From Amycolatopsis deserti (lineage in GTDB: Bacteria; Actinomycetota; Actinomycetes; Mycobacteriales; Pseudonocardiaceae), in assembly GCF_014653945.1 (NCBI RefSeq), contig NZ_BNAU01000001.1, forward strand, positions 558,001 through 622,000: a DNA stretch of 64,000 bases, given 5' to 3'. Shown here one piece after another: positions 42,339 to 49,789 of this stretch. The translations under genes were made by a program, and so were the position numbers. The notes beneath the pieces were generated by a model. The model was not told the origin of the DNA. It was given only the letters and a program-made list of their open reading frames with translations, and ran no database searches. How positions within the stretch are numbered: position 1 is the stretch's first letter; each line of letters starts with the position of its first letter.

Positions 42339-43475
42339 TCAGGTGAGCGTCGGGGTGGTCGCGCGGTCGATGCCGGTCCACGCGAGCGCGATGGCCCCGT
42401 CGAGCAGGGCCCGCTGGGCGGTGCCGCCGACGCAGAACGCGGCGAACTCGCGCTGGTGGTTGACCGCGGGCAGTGAACCGATGCCGATGTAGGGGTGGAT
42501 CGCGGGCACGACCTGGGACACGTTGCCCATGTCGGTCGAGGCGCGGTTCATCCGCGCCGCGGTGCCGGGCGGGGCGAACTCGCGGCCGAGCGCCTCGGCG
42601 TTGGCCCGGTAGGCGGCCAGCGCCATCTCGTCGGCGCGGAACTCCGCGTACGGCTTGCTTTCCGGCTCCACGCTCAGCTCGCAGCCGGTCGCCAGCGCGC
42701 CGGCCTCGAACGCGCGCATCACGCGGGGTTCCAGCTCGGCCAGTTCGGCCAGGGTCTCGGCCCGCACGTACCAGCGCCCGGTCGCGGTCTCCGGGATCGC
42801 GTTCGGAGCGTCGCCGGCGTGCGTGACGACGCCGTGCACCCGCGCCGAGGCCGGGAGCTGCTGGCGCAACAGTCCGATCGCGACCTGCGCGACGGTGAAC
42901 GCATCGGCGGCGTTGATCCCGGCCTCGGGGTAGGCCGCGGCGTGGGCGGACTTGCCGGTGTAGGTGATCTTGGAGTGGCTGACCGCGAACGGGCGGGCCT
43001 CGGCGACGTCGACCGGCGCCGGGTGCACCATCATCGCCAGGTCCGCGCCGGTGAACGCGCCGCGGTCGAGCATCTCGATCTTGCCGCCGCCGCCCTCCTC
43101 GGCCGGGGTGCCGTACACCTCGACGGTGATCCCGGCATCGTCGGCGACGGCGGCCAGGCCCAGCGCGGCGCCGACCGAGCTGGCGGCGATGAGGTTGTGC
43201 CCGCAGGCGTGGCCCAGGCCGGGGAGGGCGTCGTACTCGGCGCACACCGCGATCCGGGTGGGGCCGCTGCCGAACCGGGCGTGGAACGCGGTGTCCAGGC
43301 CCAGGTAGCCCGCGGTGACGTCGAACCCGGCGCGGTCGAGCAGGTCGGGCACCATCGCGGCGGCCCGGTGCTCCTCCCACGCCGTCTCGGGGTCGGCGTG
43401 CAGCCGCTCGGACAGGCGGATCAGGTCGTCGGCGTGCCCGTCGATCCGCGCACGGGCGGCGTCCTTGGCGGCCAT
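42339..43475 (-). CDS. M20-family amidohydrolase (AbgB / IAA-amino-acid-hydrolase-like)
   Basis: A 378-aa zinc-dependent amidohydrolase. Metal ligands are visible in AEYDALPGLGHACGHN, TPAEEGGGGK and MVHPAP, and the dimerisation domain begins at YTGKSAHAAAYPEAG. Relatives cleave N-acyl or aminobenzoyl amino acids, including auxin conjugates. It is coupled to the DUF1028 gene by a one-base TGATG overlap (a GTG one codon earlier is also possible) and precedes the aspartase. Hydrolysis of an N-acyl-aspartate is a sensible inference. Confidence 0.84.
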   Translation of the reverse strand: MAAKDAARARIDGHADDLIRLSERLHADPETAWEEHRAAAMVPDLLDRAGFDVTAGYLGLDTAFHARFGSGPTRIAVCAEYDALPGLGHACGHNLIAASSVGAALGLAAVADDAGITVEVYGTPAEEGGGGKIEMLDRGAFTGADLAMMVHPAPVDVAEARPFAVSHSKITYTGKSAHAAAYPEAGINAADAFTVAQVAIGLLRQQLPASARVHGVVTHAGDAPNAIPETATGRWYVRAETLAELAELEPRVMRAFEAGALATGCELSVEPESKPYAEFRADEMALAAYRANAEALGREFAPPGTAARMNRASTDMGNVSQVVPAIHPYIGIGSLPAVNHQREFAAFCVGGTAQRALLDGAIALAWTGIDRATTPTLT

Positions 43476-44140
43476 CACAAGTCCCCGGGCACGCCGTAGG
43501 ACGGGGCCGAGGCGGGGTCGAGCCCGCGTCGGACGTAGTCGTCGCGCTGCGGCAGCCAGACGTCGAGGATCTCGGCCAGGCGGTCCACCGGGTCGTCGGC
43601 CCAGTCCACCCGCAGATCGGTGACCGGCCAGTCCACGCCGGCCACCACGACCAGGCCGGCCGAACGCACCGGGCCTTCCTCACCGCCGGCCGCCACCGCC
43701 GCCCGCAGCGCGGCCAGCAGGCGCTGTTCCAGCTCGCCGCCCGCCGCGGTGAACGCGTCGATCATCACCCCGGGGATGTGTTCGCCGGCGAGCATGTTCC
43801 CCGCCGCGACCGCGCCGTCGGCGGTGGCCGTGGCGTGCGTGCCCAGGGTGCGGGCGCCGCTGTAAGCGAACCCCGGGCCGGTGCGGCCGAGCACCGTCAG
43901 CTGCCGGTAGCCGATGTCCGCCGCCGCACCGGCCACTTCGGACAGTGCCCGCCCGGCGTCGCCGTGGTCGGCCAGGCGGTCCAGCAGCCGGGTGCCCAGC
44001 CGCGGGTCGGTGACGTTCTGCGAAGCGGCCGCGCCGACGCCGGGCCGCAGGTGCGCGACGCGCGCCACCACCGCCGGGCTGGAGGAGCTGGCGACGACGC
44101 CGAACCGGTCGCCGTCGCGGGCCACGAGGGAAAAGGTCAC
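43475..44140 (-). CDS. DUF1028 family protein (Ntn-hydrolase-like)
   Basis: A 221-aa protein starting [20 protein letters not shown], the hallmark opening of DUF1028, predicted to have the Ntn-hydrolase fold. Its biochemical role is not established, but it often sits beside RidA and amidohydrolase genes. The GTG at 44140 overlaps the RidA stop by 4 bp, and its own stop overlaps the M20 start, so RidA, DUF1028 and M20 are one coupled unit. Confidence 0.83.
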   Translation of the reverse strand: MTFSLVARDGDRFGVVASSSSPAVVARVAHLRPGVGAAASQNVTDPRLGTRLLDRLADHGDAGRALSEVAGAAADIGYRQLTVLGRTGPGFAYSGARTLGTHATATADGAVAAGNMLAGEHIPGVMIDAFTAAGGELEQRLLAALRAAVAAGGEEGPVRSAGLVVVAGVDWPVTDLRVDWADDPVDRLAEILDVWLPQRDDYVRRGLDPASAPSYGVPGDL

Positions 44141-44559
44141 CGTTCCTCCTCCGGGATCACCGCGATCGCGTCGATCTCGCACAGCCACTCCGGGCGGGCC
44201 AGCGCGGAGACCACCACGCCGGTCGAGATCGGGTGCACGCCCCGGGTCCAGCGGCCCACCACGCGGTACACCGCTTCCCGGTAGCGCGGGTCGATCAGGT
44301 AGATCGTGAGCTTGACCAGGTGCTCCATCCGGCTCCCGGCCTCTTCCAGGAGCATCTTGATGTTCGCCATCGCCTGCTCGGCCTGGGCCGCGGCGTCCCC
44401 GATGCCCACCGATTCGCTGGTGTCCAGGTTCTGCCCGATCTGCCCGCGCACGTAGACCGTGCCGTTCGCGACGACGGCCTGGCACAGGTCGTTGGCGAGG
44501 TTCTGCTCGGGATAGGTGTCACGGGTGTTGAACGGGCGGATCCGTTTGTGCGTGGTCAC
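44137..44559 (-). CDS. RidA-family protein (enamine/imine deaminase-like)
   Basis: A 140-aa RidA/YjgF/UK114 protein: [38 protein letters not shown], and the C-terminal [17 protein letters not shown]. The family hydrolyses reactive enamine/imine intermediates or acts on related N-containing compounds. It leads the leftward operon RidA / DUF1028 / M20 / aspartase and is divergent from a flavin monooxygenase. That suggests the pathway passes through an imine, for example after oxidation at a carbon next to nitrogen. Confidence 0.87.
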   Translation of the reverse strand: MTTHKRIRPFNTRDTYPEQNLANDLCQAVVANGTVYVRGQIGQNLDTSESVGIGDAAAQAEQAMANIKMLLEEAGSRMEHLVKLTIYLIDPRYREAVYRVVGRWTRGVHPISTGVVVSALARPEWLCEIDAIAVIPEEER

Positions 44560-44589
44560 GGGGATCAGCGTGACCGGCCTCGCAGCTTC

Positions 44590-44684
44590 TGTCCAACAGA
44601 TGTTTTAGCACCACTGCATCGAAACCGTTGATGCCAGAGTTATCGCGAAAACAGATGTCCAAGGCCAACAACATCTGTTGGACA
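44590..44684. promoter_or_regulatory. Two inverted 15-bp operator-like elements in a divergent control region
   Basis: TGTCCAACAGATGTT at 44590-44604 is exactly complementary to AACATCTGTTGGACA at 44670-44684, with centres 80 bp apart. A partial third copy, AACAGATGTCC, lies at 44650-44660. The surrounding DNA is clearly more AT-rich than average. Both elements lie between RidA (start 44559) and the flavin monooxygenase (start 44743). They are probably binding sites for one regulator controlling both directions. Confidence 0.6.
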
Positions 44685-44742
44685 GGAAATCTCGCGGCCT
44701 CCAGGATTCGGTGAGGCGTACACAACCGAGGTGGAGGTCTGG

Positions 44743-45984
44743 ATGTCGAGCCGAGAGGTGGAGGTCCTCGTCGTGGGCGGGGGCCAGGCCGGGCTGGCGA
44801 TGAGTGAGCACCTGAGCGAGGCCGGGGTGCCGCACCTCGTCCTGGAGCGGCACCGGATCGCCGAGCGCTGGCGCACGCAGCGGTGGGACTCGCTGGTGGC
44901 CAACGGCCCCGCGTGGCACGACCGCTTCCCGGGACTGGAGTTCGGCGACCTGGCCCCCGAGGAGTTCGCGTCCAAGGACCAGATCGTCGGCTACTTCGAG
45001 GCCTACGCGGACAAGATCGCCGCGCCGGTCCGCACCGGGGTGGAGGTGACCTCGGTGCGCAGGCACACCGGACGGCCCGGCTTCCGCGTGGAGACCTCCG
45101 ACGGGCCGCTCGACGCGCGGTTCGTGGTCGCCGCGACCGGGCCGTTCCAGCGGCCGGTGATCCCGCCGATCGTCCCGGACGGCGCCGGCCCGGTGCAGAT
45201 CCACTCCAGCTCGTACAAGAACCCGGAGCAGTTGCCCGACGGCGCAGTGCTCGTGGTCGGGGCCGGCTCGTCCGGGGTGCAGATCGCCGAAGAGCTGCAC
45301 CGGTCCGGGCGGCGCGTGTACCTCTCGGTCGGCCCGCACGACCGGCCGCCCCGCCGGTACCGCGGGCGCGATTTCTGCTGGTGGCTCGGGGTCCTGGGCA
45401 AGTGGGACGCCGACACCCCGCCGCGCGGCGCGGAACACGTCACGATCGCCGTCAGCGGCGCCCGCGGCGGGCACACGGTGGACTTCCGCGCGCTGGCCGC
45501 GCTGGGCGTCAACCTCGTCGGCATGACCAGCTCGTTCGACGGCGGCATCCTCCGGTTCGCGCCGGACCTGGGTGCCAACATCGCCCGCGGCGACGCGAAC
45601 TACCTGGCGCTGCTCGACGAGGCCGACGCCTTCGTCGAGCGCAACGGCCTGGACCTGCCCGAGGAGCCGGAGGCCCGCGAACTCGGCCCCGACCCGGCGT
45701 GCGTCACCGACCCCACCCTCGAACTCGGCCTCGCCGCCGCCGGGGTCACCTCGATCGTGTGGGCGACCGGGTTCGCCGTCGACTACAGCTGGCTGCAGGT
45801 CGACGCGCTCGACGAGAACGGCGGGCCGCGGCACCGGCGCGGCGTGTCCACCGAGCCGGGCGTGTACTTCCTGGGCCTGCCGTGGCTGGCGCGGCGCGGG
45901 TCGAGCTTCATCTGGGGCGTGTGGCACGACGCGAAGTTCGTCGCCGACCACATCACCACCCAGCGCGGCTACCTACGGCAGTGA
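44743..45984 (+). CDS. Flavin-containing monooxygenase (CzcO/YUCCA-like)
   Basis: A 413-aa NAD(P)/FAD monooxygenase: FAD motif VVGGGQAGLAMSEHLSEAG, RWRTQRWDSLVANGP, second Rossmann VVGAGSSGVQIAEEL near residue 175, and C-terminal VWATGFAVDYSWLQ. ATG 44743 is preferred over the upstream GTG 44731 because GGAGGT sits 7 bp before it. It is divergent from the RidA operon. A monooxygenase producing a carbinolamine or imine would explain the nearby RidA. Its 3' end overlaps the convergent LysR gene by 12 bp. Confidence 0.86.
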   Translation: MSSREVEVLVVGGGQAGLAMSEHLSEAGVPHLVLERHRIAERWRTQRWDSLVANGPAWHDRFPGLEFGDLAPEEFASKDQIVGYFEAYADKIAAPVRTGVEVTSVRRHTGRPGFRVETSDGPLDARFVVAATGPFQRPVIPPIVPDGAGPVQIHSSSYKNPEQLPDGAVLVVGAGSSGVQIAEELHRSGRRVYLSVGPHDRPPRRYRGRDFCWWLGVLGKWDADTPPRGAEHVTIAVSGARGGHTVDFRALAALGVNLVGMTSSFDGGILRFAPDLGANIARGDANYLALLDEADAFVERNGLDLPEEPEARELGPDPACVTDPTLELGLAAAGVTSIVWATGFAVDYSWLQVDALDENGGPRHRRGVSTEPGVYFLGLPWLARRGSSFIWGVWHDAKFVADHITTQRGYLRQ

Positions 45985-46902
45985 ACCGTCCGGGTGCGCG
46001 TAGAGGTCGCGGCACAGCTTGACGAACTCCTGCGACCGCCGGGTCAGGCGCACGCCGCGCATCCACGCGACGACGATCTCCAGCGGATCGACGTCGTCGG
46101 TCACCGTGAGCGGGACGGCGCGCGCCCCCGCGTAGGTCGTGTCCACCGGCGGGCGCTGGTTGAGCACGGCGAACCCGTGGCCGTGCGCGACGAGGGCGCG
46201 CACGGTTTCGTAACCGCTGGTGCGGTGGCGGATCACCGGCTCGACGCCGGCGTCGCGCAGCACCGACTGCAGGTATTCGCGGCTGTTGGGCAGATCGAGC
46301 AGCACCATGGGCTCGCCGGCCAGCTGCGCCAGCGACACCGTGCCGCCCTTGCTCCTGGCGAGCGGGTGGTCCGGCGCCACCAGCACGTAGGGCGGCGCGG
46401 TGTCCACGACGACGTGCTCGATGTCGTCGTCGAGGTCGTAGCCGTACAGCAGCGCGACCTCGCACTTGCCGGCCCGCAGCGCCGTCTTCAGCGCGGAGTG
46501 CTCGCCCTCGCGCACCGACACCCGCACCTGCGGATGGCGTCGCTCGAACTCGGCGAGCAGGCTGGGCAGCCGGAACGGCGCCAGCGTCGAGAAGCAGCCG
46601 ACCGTCAGCGACCCGACGAGCTCGGTGCCGGCCTGCCGCGCCGCTTCGACGAGTTCGGCGCCGTGGGCGAGGAAGTCCAGCACCCGCTGGTGGAACTCCT
46701 TGCCCGCGGTGGTGAGGCTGAGCCCGCGCGCGTGGTGACGCAGCATCAGCTGCACGCCCAGCTCACGCTCCAGCTGCGCGATCGCGGTCGACACCGCCGA
46801 CTGCGACACCATCAGCTCCCGCGAGGCGGCGGTCATGCTCAGGTGCCGGGCCGCCGCCTCGAAGTACCGCAGCTGGACGAGGGTGAAGGAGGGCTCGCTC
46901 AC
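45973..46902 (-). CDS. LysR-family transcriptional regulator
   Basis: A 309-aa regulator with an N-terminal winged HTH (FTLVQLRYFEAAARHLSMTAASRELMVSQSAVSTAIAQLE, split here by function: scaffold, then recognition helix) and a two-lobed effector domain beginning SLTVGCFSTLAPFRLP. The GTG at 46902 fits the family N-terminus; an upstream GTG is possible. It is convergent with the monooxygenase, and no gene is divergent from it. The paired operators at 44590-44684 are a candidate target, as LysR proteins respond to pathway intermediates. Confidence 0.87.
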   Translation of the reverse strand: MSEPSFTLVQLRYFEAAARHLSMTAASRELMVSQSAVSTAIAQLERELGVQLMLRHHARGLSLTTAGKEFHQRVLDFLAHGAELVEAARQAGTELVGSLTVGCFSTLAPFRLPSLLAEFERRHPQVRVSVREGEHSALKTALRAGKCEVALLYGYDLDDDIEHVVVDTAPPYVLVAPDHPLARSKGGTVSLAQLAGEPMVLLDLPNSREYLQSVLRDAGVEPVIRHRTSGYETVRALVAHGHGFAVLNQRPPVDTTYAGARAVPLTVTDDVDPLEIVVAWMRGVRLTRRSQEFVKLCRDLYAHPDGSLP

Positions 46903-47008
46903 CGCGTCATCCTGCCTCGCCGCCCCGGGCCCCGCCACGCCCGGGGCCTTGCGGCACCGTCCACACCGGATCAGGGCGGCCGTCGCGTGGGGGCAGGAAC
47001 GAGAACGC

Positions 47009-47845
47009 CTATCCCACGGCGGTGGCGATCACGTCCAGCGCGGACCGCGGGGCCCGGCCGAGTAGATCGGCCAGGTCGCCGCCGGTTTCGGCCAGGAAAC
47101 CGGCGGCGATGACGGAGTAGGTGGAGACCACGATCGGGATCTGCCAGCCCGGGACACCGGCGGTGGTGAGCGCCTCGCGGAGCTGGGCCAGTGTGCCGGG
47201 CTCGTAGACGACGTCCTTTCCGGTTGCCTCGGCCACCGCGCGGGCGATGTCGGCGCCGCCGATGGCGTGCTCGCCGACCAGTTCGTAGATCTTGCCACCG
47301 TGGCCGCCTGGCTTGGCCACGATCTTGGCGGTGACGTCCGCGAGGTCCTCCCGGGCCACCGCGGCCAGCCGTCCCTCCCCGAGCGGGCCCGTGAACCTGC
47401 CGGTGGCCGCGGCCTCTGCCGCACCCGGGATGCTCATCTCGGCGTAGATGCCGTTGCGCAGGATCGTCCAGTCCGCACGGCCGGCCATCAACCGGCGCTC
47501 CGTCCAGCGATGCGGAAGCGCGAACGCGAGGTGGTCCCCGGCCGCGGACAGACTCGTGTAGACGATGTGGCCGACCCCGGCCTGCTCCGCGGCGTCGATG
47601 GCGGCCCCATGGCGGGCGATGACCACGTCGTCTTCCGCATATCCGGCCGAGATGAGCAACAACACCTCCGCGCCCTCGAACCCCTTCGTCAGACTCGCCG
47701 GGTCGTCGAAGTCGACAAGGCGTGTCGGCACGTTCACCGCCAGCTGATGCGGAGTCCTGCTCCCCGCCCACACGCCCTCGTTCTCGGTCAGGCGCTCCAG
47801 CACAAGGCTTCCCAGCCCACCCGACGCACCGGTCACCAGGATCAA
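47009..47845 (-). CDS. NAD(P)H-binding quinone-oxidoreductase-like protein (QorB/NmrA type)
   Basis: An atypical SDR of 278 aa with N-terminal LILVTGASGGLGSLVLERL and the NmrA/QorB body (GHIVYTSLSAAGDHLAFALPH, ELVGEHAIGGADIARAVAEATG). QorB-like enzymes reduce quinones. I chose TTG 47845 because it starts the first conserved strand and has GAGGGGG upstream; the ATG at 47926 would overlap the start of the divergent regulator. The pairing with an HxlR regulator matches the qor2/qorR arrangement of corynebacteria. Confidence 0.75.
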   Translation of the reverse strand: MILVTGASGGLGSLVLERLTENEGVWAGSRTPHQLAVNVPTRLVDFDDPASLTKGFEGAEVLLLISAGYAEDDVVIARHGAAIDAAEQAGVGHIVYTSLSAAGDHLAFALPHRWTERRLMAGRADWTILRNGIYAEMSIPGAAEAAATGRFTGPLGEGRLAAVAREDLADVTAKIVAKPGGHGGKIYELVGEHAIGGADIARAVAEATGKDVVYEPGTLAQLREALTTAGVPGWQIPIVVSTYSVIAAGFLAETGGDLADLLGRAPRSALDVIATAVG

Positions 47846-47925
47846 CGCTGCCCCCTCGATATGGTTCTCTTCGGTAACCGCTCCAGTGTCGGCCGCTGCC
47901 GGGCGGAGCGTAAGGAGGCACGTCA

Positions 47926-48348
47926 ATGTCGGTGAGGCACACCGGGGTAACCACCGATCCCGTCATCGTCCGTGACGACGAACAGGCGGCCTGCGATGTC
48001 CGGGAGGTCCTGGACCGCATCGGCGACAAATGGACGGTGCTGGTGATCAACGAGCTGGCGCACGGCGTACGCCGCTTCCGGCGACTCCAGCGGGACGTCC
48101 CGGGCATCTCCCAGCGCATGCTGACCCTGACCCTCCGCCGCCTGGAACGGGATGGCCTGGTGGTACGCACCGTCTATCCGACCGTTCCGGCGCGCGTCGA
48201 GTACGCGCTCACTCCCACTGGTCACAGCCTCACATCCGTACTGAAAGCCGTCGCCGACTGGGCGGCGGAGCACCGCCACACCGTGATCGAGTCCCGCGCC
48301 CGCTGGGACAGCGGGACAGGAGCGCCTGGTCCCGGTGTGGACGCCTAG
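47926..48348 (+). CDS. HxlR (DUF24)-family regulator, QorR-like
   Basis: A 140-aa winged-helix regulator: [24 protein letters not shown], then [37 protein letters not shown] (wing region). A single N-terminal Cys23, just before the first helix, is in the place of the redox-sensing Cys of QorR/YodB-type proteins. It is divergent from the QorB-like gene and probably represses it until oxidised or modified by quinones. The C-terminal 15 residues run up to the edge of the MITE-like element. Confidence 0.85.
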   Translation: MSVRHTGVTTDPVIVRDDEQAACDVREVLDRIGDKWTVLVINELAHGVRRFRRLQRDVPGISQRMLTLTLRRLERDGLVVRTVYPTVPARVEYALTPTGHSLTSVLKAVADWAAEHRHTVIESRARWDSGTGAPGPGVDA

Positions 48349-48478
48349 GGCCTGTCCTCAAAGTCGGTGATTCGACCGGGTTGATCCCGGCCGGGCAGGG
48401 TTCTGGCCGACAAGGGCTACTCCACCGGAGCATGAGCGACCTGGCCACACTGCTCATCTGGCTTTGCGGACAGGCCCT
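48347..48478. mobile_element. 132-bp MITE-like remnant of an IS5-type insertion sequence
   Basis: Terminal inverted repeats AGGGCCTGTCCTCAAA (48347-48362) and TTTGCGGACAGGCCCT (48463-48478) match at 15 of 16 positions. Inside, GTTCTGGCCGACAAGGGCTA encodes VLADKGY, a motif seen in IS5-family transposases. The rest of the transposase is missing, so this is an internally deleted, non-autonomous copy. It lies directly between the HxlR and TetR genes and overlaps the last two bases of the HxlR stop codon. No clear target duplication remains. Confidence 0.7.
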
Positions 48479-48483
48479 GGAAC

Positions 48484-49638
48484 TCACGCGCCCAGGGCGG
48501 CCAGCACCAGCGCGGTGATCTCCGCCCGGTGCGCCGGGCTGTCCTGCCACCGCAGGCGGCGGCCGGCCTCGAAGACCACCCCGAAACCGGCGTGAACCAG
48601 TACCCGCGCCTGGCGCGAGTCCAGGTCCGGGCGCACCGACCGCAGCTGCTGCTCCCACACCGCGATGTGCTCGCGCTGCGCGGCGACCAGCGGCCGCCGC
48701 AGGGTGTCCGGCAGCCCGGCGATCTCGGCGTTGGCGACCGTGGTCAGCGCGTGGTAGGTGAAGCTGTACGCCACATACGTCGCCGCCAGCGTGGCGAGCG
48801 CGTCCCGTGGGCCGGTCACCCCGCGCAGGTTGTGGTCCACCGCCTGGGTGAGCAGTCCGGCCGCCTGCAGGCACGCGGCCGCGAGGATGTCGGCTTTGCC
48901 GGGGAAGTACCGGTACAGCGCGGACGGGACCAGTCCCACGGCCTCGGCGATCCGGCCGTTGGTGACGGTGGCGAACCCGTCGCGCTCGAACAGCGGCACC
49001 GCCGCCGCGAGGATCTGCGACCGGCGGGTCCGGGGCACGGGCTGGACGGGGAGTTCGACCAGCCGCGGGCTCTCGACCGCGCCGCTCGCCACGACCCGCA
49101 GGGCAGCCGCCCGCAGCACGTCCTCGAGCCGCCGCTGGGCGATCGAGGTGTGGTGCATCGTGATCGACCCGATCGCCCCGAGCGCCGCCACCGCTCGCAG
49201 GTGCTCCCCGGGCAGCGGGTGTTCCCGCCGCACCGCCTCCGCCACCCGCCCGGCCACGCGGTCGAACTTCCCCCGCAGCACCCGGCGGTCGTCCCGGTCG
49301 AGGTAGCGGGCCTCCCACCGGTAGACGCCGCCGGAGGCGCGGTGGGCGACCGTGACGCGGGTGACGGCGGCGAGCACGTCGGCCAGCGGCGCCTCCGCGG
49401 GCACCTCGTCGAGCGTGCGCACCAGCCGGTCGGCCATCACGTTCGCGCACTCGGCGAACAACGCGTACTTGTTCGGGAAGTGCCGGTACAGGGCAGCGGC
49501 GGTGATGCCCACGCCGGCGGCGATCTCCTCCATCGACGCCGCGTGGTAGCCGCGCTCGCTGAACACCCGCCCGGCTGCTTCCACGATGAGCTGCCTGCGG
49601 TTGCGCGGCCGCACGGCCGCGGTCGGCTCGGCGGTCAC
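48484..49638 (-). CDS. Tandem TetR-TetR fusion regulator next to lcp
   Basis: A 384-aa protein made of two complete TetR-type units. The first HTH is at about residues 15-60 (SMEEIAAGVGITAAALYRHFPNK) and the second at about 205-250 (TNGRIAEAVGLVPSALYRYFPGK), each followed by its own helical domain. The frame is open further upstream; GTG 49638 is chosen as the first start giving a normal TetR N-terminus. It is divergent from the latex-clearing-protein gene. TetR-type repressors of lcp are known in Gordonia and Rhodococcus, but with a single domain. Confidence 0.85.
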   Translation of the reverse strand: MTAEPTAAVRPRNRRQLIVEAAGRVFSERGYHAASMEEIAAGVGITAAALYRHFPNKYALFAECANVMADRLVRTLDEVPAEAPLADVLAAVTRVTVAHRASGGVYRWEARYLDRDDRRVLRGKFDRVAGRVAEAVRREHPLPGEHLRAVAALGAIGSITMHHTSIAQRRLEDVLRAAALRVVASGAVESPRLVELPVQPVPRTRRSQILAAAVPLFERDGFATVTNGRIAEAVGLVPSALYRYFPGKADILAAACLQAAGLLTQAVDHNLRGVTGPRDALATLAATYVAYSFTYHALTTVANAEIAGLPDTLRRPLVAAQREHIAVWEQQLRSVRPDLDSRQARVLVHAGFGVVFEAGRRLRWQDSPAHRAEITALVLAALGA

Positions 49639-49762
49639 AGCGGCGCGGACGGACGCGGGAACTGGGCCATGCGCGCCAGTCAACCACCACGTCTTGCCGA
49701 CGGCGTGCCCACCTCGATATGTTAATCGGAAATCTCCCCTGGAACCAGCAGACACCGCACCA

Positions 49763-49784
49763 TACCTACCAAGGAAGCTAGGTA
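49763..49784. promoter_or_regulatory. Candidate operator at the lcp start, TACCTA-N10-TAGGTA
   Basis: Perfect 6-bp arms at 49763-49768 and 49779-49784 with a 10-bp spacer that contains the AAGGAAG ribosome-binding region. It ends 5 bp before the lcp ATG. A repressor bound here would block transcription elongation or initiation of lcp; the TetR-TetR protein is the obvious candidate. Confidence 0.5.
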
Positions 49785-49789
49785 AGTAA

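Noticed and set aside
47846..47926. An upstream ATG (47926) as start of the QorB-like gene
   Set aside because: It would overlap the start of the divergent HxlR gene and add 27 residues before the conserved first strand; TTG 47845 with a good ribosome site fits better.
48347..48478. A complete insertion sequence
   Set aside because: Only the terminal repeats and one short transposase motif remain within 132 bp; no transposase can be encoded.
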